Source: UBA10348 sp002469915 (GTDB taxonomy: Bacteria > Bacteroidota > Rhodothermia > Rhodothermales > UBA10348). From it: a stretch of 64,000 bases of DNA. This document shows, in pieces, positions 42,562 to 51,697 of this stretch. A program made the translations under genes and the position numbers. The number at the start of each line of letters is the position of its first letter. Positions within the stretch are counted from its first letter, which is position 1. The notes under the pieces are model-generated. The model saw only the letters and a list, made by a program, of their open reading frames with translations, had not been told where the DNA came from and ran no database searches. Where the stretch lies: NCBI GenBank assembly GCA_029249345.1, contig JAQWHM010000016.1:186001-250000 (forward strand), given 5' to 3'.

Positions 42562-43385
42562 AAACGACGCTATTTGCACTTTTGATGGGTGTTTGGTCTG
42601 TAACAGTCTATGCGCAAGAGGCCCGTTCTTATGAGGTAAAGCCCGGAGATACGTTATACGGTATTGCCCGCTTGCATCAACTCAGTGTAGACGAGTTGAC
42701 TCAAATGAATGGTCTCGAAGACGGAGTCATTCGAGCCGGAATGATATTGAAGGTCAGTTTTACTGCACCCGTTGAGCCCTCGGACGATCGTGAAGAACTG
42801 GTAATGGGTTCGCATTCCATTCAATCGTTAGCTCAGCACATTGGGATTTCCGAGGAAGACCTTTTGGATCTCAATCCGGAAATAAATGTGGTCATAGAGA
42901 AGCTAAATAATTTCTCACTTGAAGACGCGGACATCCCCACGCGCTATGAAGTAAAAGCAGGTGATACGCTGTACGGAATTGCTAGGCAGAATCAGCAGTC
43001 GGTTACTTCACTTCGGGAAATGAATCGTCTTTCCAATTCAGGAATACGTCCTGGACAGATGCTTCAAGTGGGATCTGCACCGCCAAAAGGCGTGTCCCGA
43101 TGGAAGTCAGATGGGTCAATTGGTGTGGGAGTGTATCCTGAAGCCTTCGATGGCCGTATGCTGCAAAGCGGCCTGACCTACCTATCCTCTAGTCTGATTG
43201 TAAGTCATCCTACATATCGGGCAGGAACGCTAGTGTTGCTCAAAGTCGCAGACAGTGATTCAGAGGTGCTATGCATCGTGGCTGACGAAAGTCTGTCTTT
43301 GGATTTACCTGTCATAGACATTTCCGCTAGGGTAGCGGAATATCTGAATGGGGCGCATCAAGTAGAAGTGTTCACACTGAAGTAG
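42558..43385 (+). CDS. LysM-repeat cell-wall protein with RlpA-like C-terminus
   Basis: The 275-residue product has a signal peptide (ALLMGVWSVTVYAQ) and two clear LysM domains: YEVKPGDTLYGIARLHQ and YEVKAGDTLYGIARQNQ. A degenerate third lies between them (HSIQSLAQHIGISEEDLLDLN). The last 95 residues, with GVGVYPEAFDGRML and VLLKVADSDSEVLCIVADE, resemble a double-psi beta-barrel like RlpA. It probably binds peptidoglycan in the periplasm. Confidence 0.85.
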   Translation: MKTTLFALLMGVWSVTVYAQEARSYEVKPGDTLYGIARLHQLSVDELTQMNGLEDGVIRAGMILKVSFTAPVEPSDDREELVMGSHSIQSLAQHIGISEEDLLDLNPEINVVIEKLNNFSLEDADIPTRYEVKAGDTLYGIARQNQQSVTSLREMNRLSNSGIRPGQMLQVGSAPPKGVSRWKSDGSIGVGVYPEAFDGRMLQSGLTYLSSSLIVSHPTYRAGTLVLLKVADSDSEVLCIVADESLSLDLPVIDISARVAEYLNGAHQVEVFTLK

Positions 43386-43388
43386 GGT

Positions 43389-44177
43389 ATGGGAAGCACG
43401 ATTAAGACACCGAGAGACCAACCTGGTCCAATCACTGGCTGGGTGACGACGGGATATTTTTCTTCCACAAAGACAGCGACCTACGGCTTCCTGGCAGCCC
43501 TTCCTCTCCTAGCCATGTATGAGGCGTTGATTCTTCTGGTTAATGGAGACCAGCTTGCACAGGTTCGCGTTGGTGCGGACATCTGGATAAAACAGACACT
43601 TGCATTGATTGGAGTATACGGGGTCTATGCTATCGGTCTCGTAGTACTTGTTGTTGGGATCTTCGTTTTTGTGCGAGAACGATCTAAAAAAATACCTTTA
43701 AAGCCCGAGTATTTCGGTTGGATGTTGGGGGAAAGCGCCATTTATGCTGTTGTTGTTGCCTTTCTTGTCTCTGGTATTGTCGGGCTAATGTTCTCGGGGA
43801 TTGCTCCATCGTCAGCCATTGCTGCTCAAGCCGTTAAAGACAACACCGGCATGATGCTGGTTCTTTCGATTGGGGCTGGCCTATATGAAGAATTAATTTT
43901 CAGGGTGGTCTTGGTAGGCGGTCTATTTTTTGCCTTCAAATCGGTCTTCAGTTCCCGAGTAGCGGCCTACATTGTCGCTGCGCTTATAGGCGCTCTTGTT
44001 TTTAGTGCAGTCCATTATGTTGGCTCGCTCGGTGATCCTTTCGAGTTGCCTTCCTTCCTGTTTCGATTTTTATTTGGGCTGGCTTTGAATGGAATTTTCT
44101 TGGTACGAGGATTTGGAATAGCGGCATGGACACACGCTCTTTATGATGTGCTTGTTGTGACACAAATGCTGGGATAA
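43389..44177 (+). CDS. CPBP family intramembrane metalloprotease
   Basis: The 262-residue product has about seven hydrophobic spans. The CAAX/CPBP catalytic motifs are present: GLYEELIFRVVLVG (EExxxR), a conserved FSAVHY with the second-motif His, and a C-terminal AWTHALYD with a third-motif His. Related enzymes cleave prenylated proteins or act in bacteriocin immunity; the substrate is unknown. It follows the LysM gene by 3 bases. Confidence 0.88.
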   Translation: MGSTIKTPRDQPGPITGWVTTGYFSSTKTATYGFLAALPLLAMYEALILLVNGDQLAQVRVGADIWIKQTLALIGVYGVYAIGLVVLVVGIFVFVRERSKKIPLKPEYFGWMLGESAIYAVVVAFLVSGIVGLMFSGIAPSSAIAAQAVKDNTGMMLVLSIGAGLYEELIFRVVLVGGLFFAFKSVFSSRVAAYIVAALIGALVFSAVHYVGSLGDPFELPSFLFRFLFGLALNGIFLVRGFGIAAWTHALYDVLVVTQMLG

Positions 44178-44236
44178 CACCGTAAGATGGTTTTCGATCT
44201 GCCTTTATCTTTCGACGCACCTATCTCTTTTAAACT

Positions 44237-45064
44237 ATGAACGGAATGCGCACCGCTGCTTTGATGGCAGCTCTCATGGTCTTGTTTGGTCTGCTAGGTC
44301 AAGCCCTTGGCGGAAACGGTGGTATGGCGCTGGCTCTTGGGTTTGCCTTACTGCTCAACTTTGGAAGTTATTGGTTTAGCGCTTCGCTGGTCCTCAAAAT
44401 GTACAAGGCACAGGAGGTAACCTCTCAGGATGCCCCTGAATTGGTTCATATGATCGATGACTTGCGAGTTAAAGCGGGGTTACCCATGCCACGTATCTAT
44501 GTTATTCCGTCCAATCAGCCCAATGCATTTGCCACGGGGCGAAATCCGGAGAACGCAGCCGTTGCAGTGACAAATGGCATTGTGCGCATGCTCACACGGG
44601 ATGAGTTGGAAGGGGTTATTGCACATGAATTAGCTCACATCAAGAATCGGGATATTTTGACCGGATCTATTGCTGCCACGGTCGCTGCTGCAATTACCAT
44701 GCTGGCCCGTTTTGGTATGTTCTTCGGAGGAGATCGTGACAGGGGAGGAGCTCTTTCTTCTTTGCTCATGCTCATTCTTGCACCATTGGCTGCTATGATG
44801 ATTCAAATGGCCATTTCTCGTTCTAGAGAATTTGCTGCCGATCGAAATGGAGCTGAGATCTGCGGAAAACCTGAGGCGTTGGCATCGGCCCTCCTGAAGC
44901 TTCAATCTGGTTCAGAAAACGTAGCTATGGACGCCAATCCTGCCACAGCCCACATGTTTATCGTAAACCCGTTCGCTGGAGCTGCGTCCGGTTTTCGATC
45001 TCTGTTTTCCACTCATCCGCCAACTGAAATGAGGGTTGAAAAACTGCGTGAGATGCGGTTTTAA
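44237..45064 (+). CDS. htpX: Zinc metalloprotease HtpX
   Basis: HtpX degrades misfolded membrane proteins. The 275-residue product has two N-terminal transmembrane helices, the M48 zinc motif IAHELAHIKNRDI, two further hydrophobic segments, and the third ligand Glu in SREFAADRNGAEICG. Length and topology match the family. It is in a run of membrane-associated protease genes, which suggests a common role in envelope quality control. Confidence 0.94.
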   Translation: MNGMRTAALMAALMVLFGLLGQALGGNGGMALALGFALLLNFGSYWFSASLVLKMYKAQEVTSQDAPELVHMIDDLRVKAGLPMPRIYVIPSNQPNAFATGRNPENAAVAVTNGIVRMLTRDELEGVIAHELAHIKNRDILTGSIAATVAAAITMLARFGMFFGGDRDRGGALSSLLMLILAPLAAMMIQMAISRSREFAADRNGAEICGKPEALASALLKLQSGSENVAMDANPATAHMFIVNPFAGAASGFRSLFSTHPPTEMRVEKLREMRF

Positions 45065-45096
45065 CCTTCGGATTCAGCGAATTAATTTCAAAACCA

Positions 45097-45786
45097 ATGA
45101 AATCAACGATCAAGTTTGGCTCCGTGAGTGGAATTGACCTTTTTGTCCACTGGACGTTTTTGGTCTTGCTCTTTGGAATCTTCGGCTTTTACGTATTTCA
45201 AGGTTTGACCGTCCTGGCTGCCCTCTTGGGAGTTGGTTTGATCCTTTCTGTGTTCGGATGCGTAGTGCTACATGAGCTGGGACATGCATTCATGGCTCGA
45301 AAGTTTGGTATTCCGACCATTGATATCATTATGTACCCTGTTGGTGGCGTCGCGCGGCTCGCGCGGATGCCGCGCGAGCCGCGCCAAGAACTGCTCATCG
45401 CGGTTGCAGGACCTGCCGTTAATCTGGCCATTGCCATCGTGCTGTATTTGGCTCTACGTGTTTTTGGATCTGCCATGTCTATTGAAACCACGTTTGTGCC
45501 TCAAGCAAATGTGCTGTCTATGTTGATGTGGATCAACGTGGGTCTGGTCCTTTTCAATATGGTACCTGCTTTTCCAATGGATGGGGGGCGAGTGTTGAGA
45601 GCAGCGCTAGCTACTCAAATGGAGTATCGCACGGCTACTCACATCGCTAGTTTACTGGGCCAAGGACTCGCGCTAGTATTTGGTATTTACGGTCTTTTTT
45701 ACGGATTCTGGACCCTTCCTCTTATATCTGTGTTTGTGTTCATGGCGGCTCGTCAGGAAGTTCAGCACGTAATGGAACGAGGCTGA
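45097..45786 (+). CDS. Site-2 protease (M50) family membrane metalloprotease
   Basis: The 229-residue product has five to six hydrophobic spans with zinc motif VVLHELGHAFMARKFG in the second and the distal Asp motif NMVPAFPMDGGRVLRAAL. These match the M50 rhomboid-like site-2 proteases that cut membrane-anchored regulators. It lacks PDZ and CBS domains, so it is the minimal form. It follows htpX by 32 bases on the same strand. Its target could be the anti-sigma factor of the neighbouring ECF system, but that is speculation. Confidence 0.9.
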   Translation: MKSTIKFGSVSGIDLFVHWTFLVLLFGIFGFYVFQGLTVLAALLGVGLILSVFGCVVLHELGHAFMARKFGIPTIDIIMYPVGGVARLARMPREPRQELLIAVAGPAVNLAIAIVLYLALRVFGSAMSIETTFVPQANVLSMLMWINVGLVLFNMVPAFPMDGGRVLRAALATQMEYRTATHIASLLGQGLALVFGIYGLFYGFWTLPLISVFVFMAARQEVQHVMERG

Positions 45787-45830
45787 TTTCAAACCGCCTG
45801 TTAGCGCGATTCACTTAGCTCGGTTGCCGG

Positions 45831-45995
45831 ATGAACTTTTGGTTGGTTACCTCTCTTACCCTTATCGGATTCACCGCATTGGCGGCTCTTTTGCTTATTC
45901 CCGTCTGGAAGTTTCTTTCAAGGGAAGAGAAGGTGGCCGAGAAGTGGACCAAGGAAACGCACACGGATTCCGAACGTGTCGACTTGTCCTCTTAG
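45831..45995 (+). CDS. Small membrane protein (54 residues)
   Basis: The ORF encodes a hydrophobic segment (MNFWLVTSLTLIGFTALAAL) that leads into a proline and a charged cytoplasm-like tail (FLSREEKVAEKWTKETHTDS). It lies 44 bases after the M50 gene, and its TAG overlaps the stop of the convergent HhH gene, an arrangement seen at other real gene ends here. A different frame is open over the same stretch, but it lacks the hydrophobic start and a plausible composition. Function is unknown. Confidence 0.6.
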   Translation: MNFWLVTSLTLIGFTALAALLLIPVWKFLSREEKVAEKWTKETHTDSERVDLSS

Positions 45996-46564
45996 AAAGA
46001 GTTCGTAGAGTCCTGGACCACGATTAGGCTCAACATTTTTTCTAGTGTCTTGTCTCCGATACCCCGGACGTTTTTTAGCTCCTCAATGGTCTTGAACGGC
46101 TGCAATTTTCGATATTCAAGGATCCTACTTGCCATTTGGGGACCAATGCGGGGAAGAGCCTGAAGCATGGTACTAGATGCTGTATTGATGTTAATTGGGA
46201 AGTGGACCAAAGGCTTCTCGAGCGTATCCACCATTATATAGAGTTCTACCTCCGCATAGTGTTCGGCCATGGATTTTCGATCCTGAAAACTGAGGCGCGA
46301 GGTACTTGTGAATAGTGAGTCTATGCTATCTAGGGAGTCTGCACGAGCACTTAAAACGTTGAACAAGCTGTCAGATGATGCATAGTATGCGTCGTCGAAG
46401 GGTGATATGTTTGCTCTGAGTATGCGCATTCCATGCGCGATGAAGATCAAAACCACCAGCGAAAGGAATATGACGGCTTCCCGTTGCGTGCAATACAGAC
46501 GTTCTTGTATCCAAAAAAGAATAGATGAGGTCTTGAGTCTGATGAAAGTCAGCTTCTTTTTCAT
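45992..46564 (-). CDS. ComEA-like helix-hairpin-helix membrane protein
   Basis: The 190-residue product has a transmembrane helix near residues 30-50 (AVIFLSLVVLIFIAHGM), a variable middle segment and a C-terminal helix-hairpin-helix domain, ININTASSTMLQALPRIGPQMASRILEYRK, typical of ComEA. ComEA binds incoming DNA during natural transformation in many bacteria, but the fold also occurs in other DNA-binding membrane proteins. I preferred MKKKLTF at 46564 to an upstream start at 46591. It is divergent from recO. Confidence 0.82.
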   Translation of the reverse strand: MKKKLTFIRLKTSSILFWIQERLYCTQREAVIFLSLVVLIFIAHGMRILRANISPFDDAYYASSDSLFNVLSARADSLDSIDSLFTSTSRLSFQDRKSMAEHYAEVELYIMVDTLEKPLVHFPININTASSTMLQALPRIGPQMASRILEYRKLQPFKTIEELKNVRGIGDKTLEKMLSLIVVQDSTNSF

Positions 46565-46634
46565 GTCGGTGCAATTTTCTCTAGTTGACACCTTATCGAA
46601 AGGGGCGTAACCTCGAGGACTTCGATTACGAACT

Positions 46635-47402
46635 ATGCCAGCTTCCTCTCACATTTTGCATACGGACGCCGTTGTTTTACGGGCCATCGACTACAGTGAA
46701 AGCAGTCGAATTGTGACGCTGTTCACTCGAGACTCGGGAAAAATGGGTGTTATCGCTAAAGGCGCTCGCTCGGGTAAACATCGATTCGGATCGACCCTGG
46801 AGCCCATGGCGCACATCAATGCAGTCATTTACTGTAAGTCGGGACGAGATCTGCAAAACTTGACGGAGACCACTCACATTCAGACCCATGAATCGTTGCG
46901 GCATTCATTGGAAAGAATCGAGGCTGGCCTGCGAATTGTCGAGTTTACCAACTCAGTTATGGAAGTTGACCAAGAGCAGCAAGACGTATTTGCTCTGCTG
47001 GTTGGTACTCTCGCAGCACTGGAAAACGCCCCTGCTAGAATCGGAAATGTCTGGCTGTTTTTCCAATTACGTATGGCGTTCATACTGGGCTTTGGACCTG
47101 CATTCGATAGAGATGTGGTAAACAACATGCAGGTTGATGCGGGCTTTTTGGATCTCAAAAACGGTGAGATTGGTGAGCGACCTGAAGAAGGTCAGGCACC
47201 AGTACGAGCTACACGAGCTGCGCTCAGAGCATTTGCCGTACTATCGAGGGCTCAGTTAGGAGATATTATGCGGATGGAATTGACCACTACGCAGATGGGA
47301 GAGGTCAGTAATTTGGTTACCGCCTATCTGAAATATCATATCGAAGATGCCTATCCCTCACGCGCCGCAAAAGTCTTTGCTCAGTTAGACGCACCTAGCT
47401 AA
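46635..47402 (+). CDS. recO: DNA repair protein RecO
   Basis: RecO mediates RecA loading on SSB-coated DNA and strand annealing. The 255-residue product has the N-terminal OB-fold segment (TDAVVLRAIDYSESSRIVTLFTRDSGKMGVIAKGAR), typical of the family, and a helical C-terminal domain. It lacks a clear C-terminal zinc Cys cluster. The gene lies 111 bases before lexA, which could make this a DNA-damage-response neighbourhood. Confidence 0.9.
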   Translation: MPASSHILHTDAVVLRAIDYSESSRIVTLFTRDSGKMGVIAKGARSGKHRFGSTLEPMAHINAVIYCKSGRDLQNLTETTHIQTHESLRHSLERIEAGLRIVEFTNSVMEVDQEQQDVFALLVGTLAALENAPARIGNVWLFFQLRMAFILGFGPAFDRDVVNNMQVDAGFLDLKNGEIGERPEEGQAPVRATRAALRAFAVLSRAQLGDIMRMELTTTQMGEVSNLVTAYLKYHIEDAYPSRAAKVFAQLDAPS

Positions 47403-47420
47403 TCAATTTTATCTGTTTGC

Positions 47421-47462
47421 TTGACAGGGACCTGAAAGATGTGTAATATATGTGTTACACAT
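47421..47462 (+). promoter_or_regulatory. lexA promoter with palindromic operator
   Basis: TTGACA (47421-47426) and TAATAT (47444-47449) with a 17-base spacer form a near-consensus sigma-70-type promoter. GTGTAA (47441-47446) and TTACAC (47455-47460) make an inverted repeat with 8 bases between, overlapping the -10 element. ATGTGT-T-ACACAT (47450-47462) is a second symmetric match over the same bases. Either may be a LexA autoregulatory operator; LexA motifs vary between phyla. Confidence 0.75.
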
Positions 47463-47513
47463 GTTTTATTGAGCGTGTGTTTCACTGTTTTCAGCATTCA
47501 ACACTCCGGAATC

Positions 47514-48158
47514 ATGGCTCGCCGAGGACTAACTAGCAAGCAGGAAGATTTTCTGGATTATCTGAAATCATATGTGCGGGATGAAGGCATGTGGCCAACG
47601 TACAGAGAGATTTCGGACAAATTTCAGTTCAAGTCACCCAATAGTGTGACGCAGAACCTTCAGGCTCTACATCGCAAAGGGTATCTGTTGAAGGAAGATG
47701 ATGGATTTCTTTTCCCGGAAGAGGCTGAAATGGACCGAATTGCACCGGGCATTCCAATTCGTGGAATGATCACGGCTGGGAAGCTTCAAGAAGCAGTCGA
47801 AGAGAACTTGGGCACCATTACGCTGGAGACCCTTTTTCCTGGACTTGATCGGATTTTTGCTATTCGAGTTTCTGGAAATTCTATGATCGGGGTTGATATC
47901 AATGATGGTGACTATGTGTTACTGATGGACGATGATATTCCGAACGGTGGGATTGGCGCGGTGCTTTATGATGGTGAGACCACCTTGAAAAAGGTGTTTT
48001 ACGATGAGCACGGATTGCGATTGGAGGCTGCTAACGAAGAATACAAGGATATTCACATTCGTCCAGATGTTTTTGAAGAGGTGCGGGTTCTAGGTAAATA
48101 CGTCGGTCACGTGAACCAAAACGGCATTCATAGGTCCGGTAGAAGGGCTTTAGCATAA
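47514..48158 (+). CDS. lexA: LexA repressor (SOS response)
   Basis: LexA represses SOS genes and cleaves itself when RecA filaments form. The 214-residue product has an N-terminal winged helix (TYREISDKFQFKSPNSVTQNLQALHRKGYL), the Ala88-Gly89 cleavage site in MITAGK, catalytic Ser123 in SGNSMIG and Lys159 in ETTLKK. The ATG at 47514 is chosen because MARRGLTSKQEDFL matches the family; the upstream ATG at 47439 lies within the promoter. Control region 47421-47462 is directly upstream. Confidence 0.95.
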   Translation: MARRGLTSKQEDFLDYLKSYVRDEGMWPTYREISDKFQFKSPNSVTQNLQALHRKGYLLKEDDGFLFPEEAEMDRIAPGIPIRGMITAGKLQEAVEENLGTITLETLFPGLDRIFAIRVSGNSMIGVDINDGDYVLLMDDDIPNGGIGAVLYDGETTLKKVFYDEHGLRLEAANEEYKDIHIRPDVFEEVRVLGKYVGHVNQNGIHRSGRRALA

Positions 48159-48251
48159 TGCCGGGGCAAATTTGAATGCGGACTAAGACGTTTAGGATTG
48201 TTTGTCTTACCTTGGGTCCTTCCAAATTTAGCTCATCTTTCCCACCGACTC

Positions 48252-49988
48252 ATGCGATTCAGCCGCCTGACGGCCGTATTCGTGCTGTTGCTTGTCCCCG
48301 TCTCATTTGCAGTCGGTCAGACCACTGATTTTCCTTTTTCTTGGGATCAGGCAACCGTATATCAAGTCATTACTGATCGCTTTTCAAACGGTGACAGTGG
48401 AAACGACGGTGCGTACGGACGTGGCCTCGATGGCAACGGCTCTCCCTATGCGATCGATTCGACCGGACATTTTCTTGGAGGAGACTTTTCGGGCCTTCAA
48501 AGTTGGATTGAAGAAGACTATTTCAACGATCTGGGAGTAAATGTTCTTTGGATCAGTGCTCCGTACGAGCAGATCCATGGTTGGGTAGGCGGCGGATCGG
48601 GCGAGTTTCAGCATTATGCTTACCACGGATACTGGCCGTTAGACTTCACCGAAGTAGATAAAGCCTTTGGTTCTAAGGAGGACTTCGCCTCTCTCGTAGA
48701 CTCTGCTCATGAGAAGGGAATTAGAGTAGTTCTTGATGTGGTGTTGAATCATGTTGGTTATGCCACTTTAGATGACATGGCTGCATTCGATTTCGGCGGT
48801 CTTACAGATGATAATTGGAGAGATTGGCGACCGGCTAGCAAAGTAGGATGGCAGTCTTATCATGATCGTTTTCTGACGTATGCCGACTCCTCGGATGCAT
48901 GGCAGCGTTGGTGGGGTCCAGATTGGGTGCGCAGTGATCTACCCGGCTATGAACCGTGCGGATCGGATGAGTACTCGGAGTGTGTTCATATGCTTCCCGA
49001 CATTCGAGATGATATCGCAGTTCGTGGTCTTCCAGCACATTTGATGTTGAAATGGGGTGCCGATAAGTCAAGCACAGAACAAGCTTCTCTGGATTCCTTT
49101 TTTGAGCGAACTAGACTTCAGAGAACCGCAGCTAACCATGTTATCAAATGGCTTTCAGATTGGGTCGGTGAGTTTGGTATCGATGGTTTTCGACTGGACA
49201 CGGCTAAACACATTGCACCAGAGACGCTGAACCGTTTAAAAACCGAAGCTACGCTGGCACTTTCCACGTGGAAAGAAGCTAACCCCGAGAAAGCGTTGGA
49301 CGATAGCGACTTTTGGATGACGGGAGAAGTTTTCGGGCACGGTCTTGAACCTTCTGCCTACTTCGACCATGGGTTGGATTCCGTACTGAATTTCGATTTT
49401 CAAACTGATATTCAAGCTCAGCCTGAAACACATTTTTCTTCCTATGCCGAGCAGATTAATACGAACTCATCGTTCAACGTATTGTCGTTTATCTCGTCTC
49501 ATGACACGAGTCTGCATGATCGCTCAGACCTGATGGATGCAGGTACGCGTCTAATGCTTTCTCCCGGCGGTGTTGTTCTCTTTTATGGGGATGAATCAGC
49601 GAGGCCTCTAGGAGCCGGAAATGCGGAAGAGGTGGACCGGACCCGTTCGCTCATGAATTGGGCCACGGTTGACGAAGAGGTACATGCTCACTGGAAGAAA
49701 TTAGGCTCATTTAGAGCAGCACATCCAGCTATAGCCACAGGAGGGCATGATCAGCTTCAAGATGAGCCTTACGCCTTTTACCGAGGTGCGCGAGTAGGTG
49801 CAGAAGAGGATCAGGTTATCGTTGTCCTAGGGGCTGAAGGCAGGACACGTCTGAATGTATCGGTGGTATGGCCAGATGATACCGTTCTAAGAGATGCTTA
49901 CACGGGTAAGATATCCATTGTCTCTTTTGGGCAGATTACCCTCAATGCAGATCCTTCAGGCGTGATGTTGCTCGAAGAAGTGAAGTAA
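48252..49988 (+). CDS. Secreted alpha-amylase family (GH13) protein
   Basis: The 578-residue product has a signal peptide (LTAVFVLLLVPVSFAVGQ) and a GH13 barrel. Region I is VVLDVVLNHVG, region II has the nucleophile in GIDGFRLDTAKHI, region III the acid/base Glu in FWMTGEVFGHG, and region IV SFISSHDTS, where many members have NHD. The C-terminal beta domain begins near HPAIATGGHDQLQ. It hydrolyses alpha-glucans outside the cytoplasm. I used the ATG at 48252, not an upstream start without a signal peptide. Confidence 0.92.
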   Translation: MRFSRLTAVFVLLLVPVSFAVGQTTDFPFSWDQATVYQVITDRFSNGDSGNDGAYGRGLDGNGSPYAIDSTGHFLGGDFSGLQSWIEEDYFNDLGVNVLWISAPYEQIHGWVGGGSGEFQHYAYHGYWPLDFTEVDKAFGSKEDFASLVDSAHEKGIRVVLDVVLNHVGYATLDDMAAFDFGGLTDDNWRDWRPASKVGWQSYHDRFLTYADSSDAWQRWWGPDWVRSDLPGYEPCGSDEYSECVHMLPDIRDDIAVRGLPAHLMLKWGADKSSTEQASLDSFFERTRLQRTAANHVIKWLSDWVGEFGIDGFRLDTAKHIAPETLNRLKTEATLALSTWKEANPEKALDDSDFWMTGEVFGHGLEPSAYFDHGLDSVLNFDFQTDIQAQPETHFSSYAEQINTNSSFNVLSFISSHDTSLHDRSDLMDAGTRLMLSPGGVVLFYGDESARPLGAGNAEEVDRTRSLMNWATVDEEVHAHWKKLGSFRAAHPAIATGGHDQLQDEPYAFYRGARVGAEEDQVIVVLGAEGRTRLNVSVVWPDDTVLRDAYTGKISIVSFGQITLNADPSGVMLLEEVK

Positions 49989-50005
49989 GCGTAATACAAC
50001 GCAGC

Positions 50006-51697
50006 TTACTCGCCGTTTCCAGCTCTAAGTACCCTGTTATTAGGATCAAGGACCAGTTCAGCAGATTCCGATACAGTGATAACAGCGCCTCTTTCTGGCA
50101 CATCTATCCTGCGAATCTCTCCATCTATCGATATGTCAATAGGCATAGGAAAGGGTAGGCCATCGGGTGTTGTCCAGCTAATTAATGCCGATGTTGCATC
50201 CCTGGTGATACTCAATCGGGGTACTTCTGGTTGGCGCAGATATAGATCGAAAAACCAGCTTAAATTCTGTTTGGACCACGCCTCAGCGAGTCCCTGAAAG
50301 TCTTCGGAGGTGGCAAACCGGGTTTGAGATCCGTCCGTGCGCGTTTCCCATTCAGGAGAGGGATAAGCCTGTCGCCGAAGAATGGTGAAAAACGTCTCAT
50401 CACCAACCAAGTACCGGAGGGTGTGTAGCACCCAAGACCCTTTGGAGTAAATATCGTGGCCGGCATAAATGGACTGGCTGGTTAGAATAGAATCTGGAGC
50501 CAATGATTTGATGTTCCGAATTCCACGCCGTTGTTGCATCATGGCTTCGTCATACGAATCGGCTCCTAACAGGTATTCCCGATAAAGAGGCTGCATATAC
50601 GAGCCGAACCCTTCGTGAAGCCACATGTCTGACCAGTCAGAATTAGTGACCAGGTTGCCCCACCATTCGTGCGCTAATTCGTGATGGTGAAGTGCATCAA
50701 AACCAAGGTCAGTCCCCCGTGTCATGGACGTATTATCAAACCCGGCTCCGTAGGCAATGATCGTCTGATGCTCCATCCCCAGATGAGGCGTTTGAGCAAC
50801 GCCGTATTTATCCGACCGAAATGGATACGGTCCTACAAACTCTTCATAGAAAGCGAGGTGATCTTTGATTTCCTCAAATAACTCTAGTCCCTTTTCATAG
50901 TCCTCTGGTAAGACGTAAAACTGAATGGGATAAACATCCCCCGCTACACTCTCCATTTCGTCTTCGATGACCCGATAAGGGGCAATGTTTAGTGCAACGT
51001 TGTAGACGTTAATCGGATTGGAAACATGCCAGTGATACGTTCTAGTTTGGTCCTCGTGCTGTTCAATATCCCTAAGCCTGCCGTTCGAAGCAGCCACAAG
51101 GGGCTCCGGTACACGGATGTGGATATCCATCGTTGCAGGTTCATCTGAAACGTGATCTTTTACCGGCCACCAAACATCAGCTCCAATAGTCTGACAGGAT
51201 GTAGCAATCCAATCTGCTCCAGAAGGCGTTTTTTCCCACTGAATACCGCCATCCCAGGGCGGGTTAGGGGCGATTCGAGGACTTCCGCCGTAGGCTACTC
51301 CATAAGAAATAGTTTCCCCAGGTTGGTGCGTTCTGAATGGCCGAATCCAAATTTGGCCACCCCGGATTTCTACCTGCTCCTTAGGAAGACGCACCTCATC
51401 TCCCTTCCAAACCTGCCACACGGTAGACACCGTTAATAGCGGATCCAGATCCAACACGAACCAGGAGAGGGGAGCATGGACACTCGCCGTGACCACTACC
51501 TCTCCCTCGACCGTCTGGGTCGTTGGGTCTAGCGATATACTGAGGTCATAGTGGAGGACATCATACGAAGCCTGCTCGACGGATAGCTCTCCGCCTGAAT
51601 CATACGGGTTGGTTGATTGAGCCTGGGAAGGGCTTGACAAACTCAGCAAAAGAGCTAGGACCACACCAATATGGATCGAGCGGAGGGGATGCGTCAT
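50006..51697 (-). CDS. M1 family metallopeptidase (secreted)
   Basis: The 563-residue product has a signal peptide (LRSIHIGVVLALLLSLSSPSQA), an N-terminal beta sandwich and the M1 zinc domain with HHHELAHEWWGN and the third ligand Glu in MWLHEGFGSYMQ. The exopeptidase GxMEN motif appears as GMEHQ, so N-terminal recognition may be changed. The C-terminal segment is short. It overlaps acnA by 4 bases (ATGA), so the two are probably translated together, which is an unusual pairing. Confidence 0.9.
   Translation of the reverse strand: MTHPLRSIHIGVVLALLLSLSSPSQAQSTNPYDSGGELSVEQASYDVLHYDLSISLDPTTQTVEGEVVVTASVHAPLSWFVLDLDPLLTVSTVWQVWKGDEVRLPKEQVEIRGGQIWIRPFRTHQPGETISYGVAYGGSPRIAPNPPWDGGIQWEKTPSGADWIATSCQTIGADVWWPVKDHVSDEPATMDIHIRVPEPLVAASNGRLRDIEQHEDQTRTYHWHVSNPINVYNVALNIAPYRVIEDEMESVAGDVYPIQFYVLPEDYEKGLELFEEIKDHLAFYEEFVGPYPFRSDKYGVAQTPHLGMEHQTIIAYGAGFDNTSMTRGTDLGFDALHHHELAHEWWGNLVTNSDWSDMWLHEGFGSYMQPLYREYLLGADSYDEAMMQQRRGIRNIKSLAPDSILTSQSIYAGHDIYSKGSWVLHTLRYLVGDETFFTILRRQAYPSPEWETRTDGSQTRFATSEDFQGLAEAWSKQNLSWFFDLYLRQPEVPRLSITRDATSALISWTTPDGLPFPMPIDISIDGEIRRIDVPERGAVITVSESAELVLDPNNRVLRAGNGE

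Noticed and set aside
45824..46027. 67-codon ORF over the small membrane protein
   Set aside because: It runs into the convergent HhH gene and has an implausible Arg/Gly-rich sequence, while the overlapping frame gives a typical small membrane protein.
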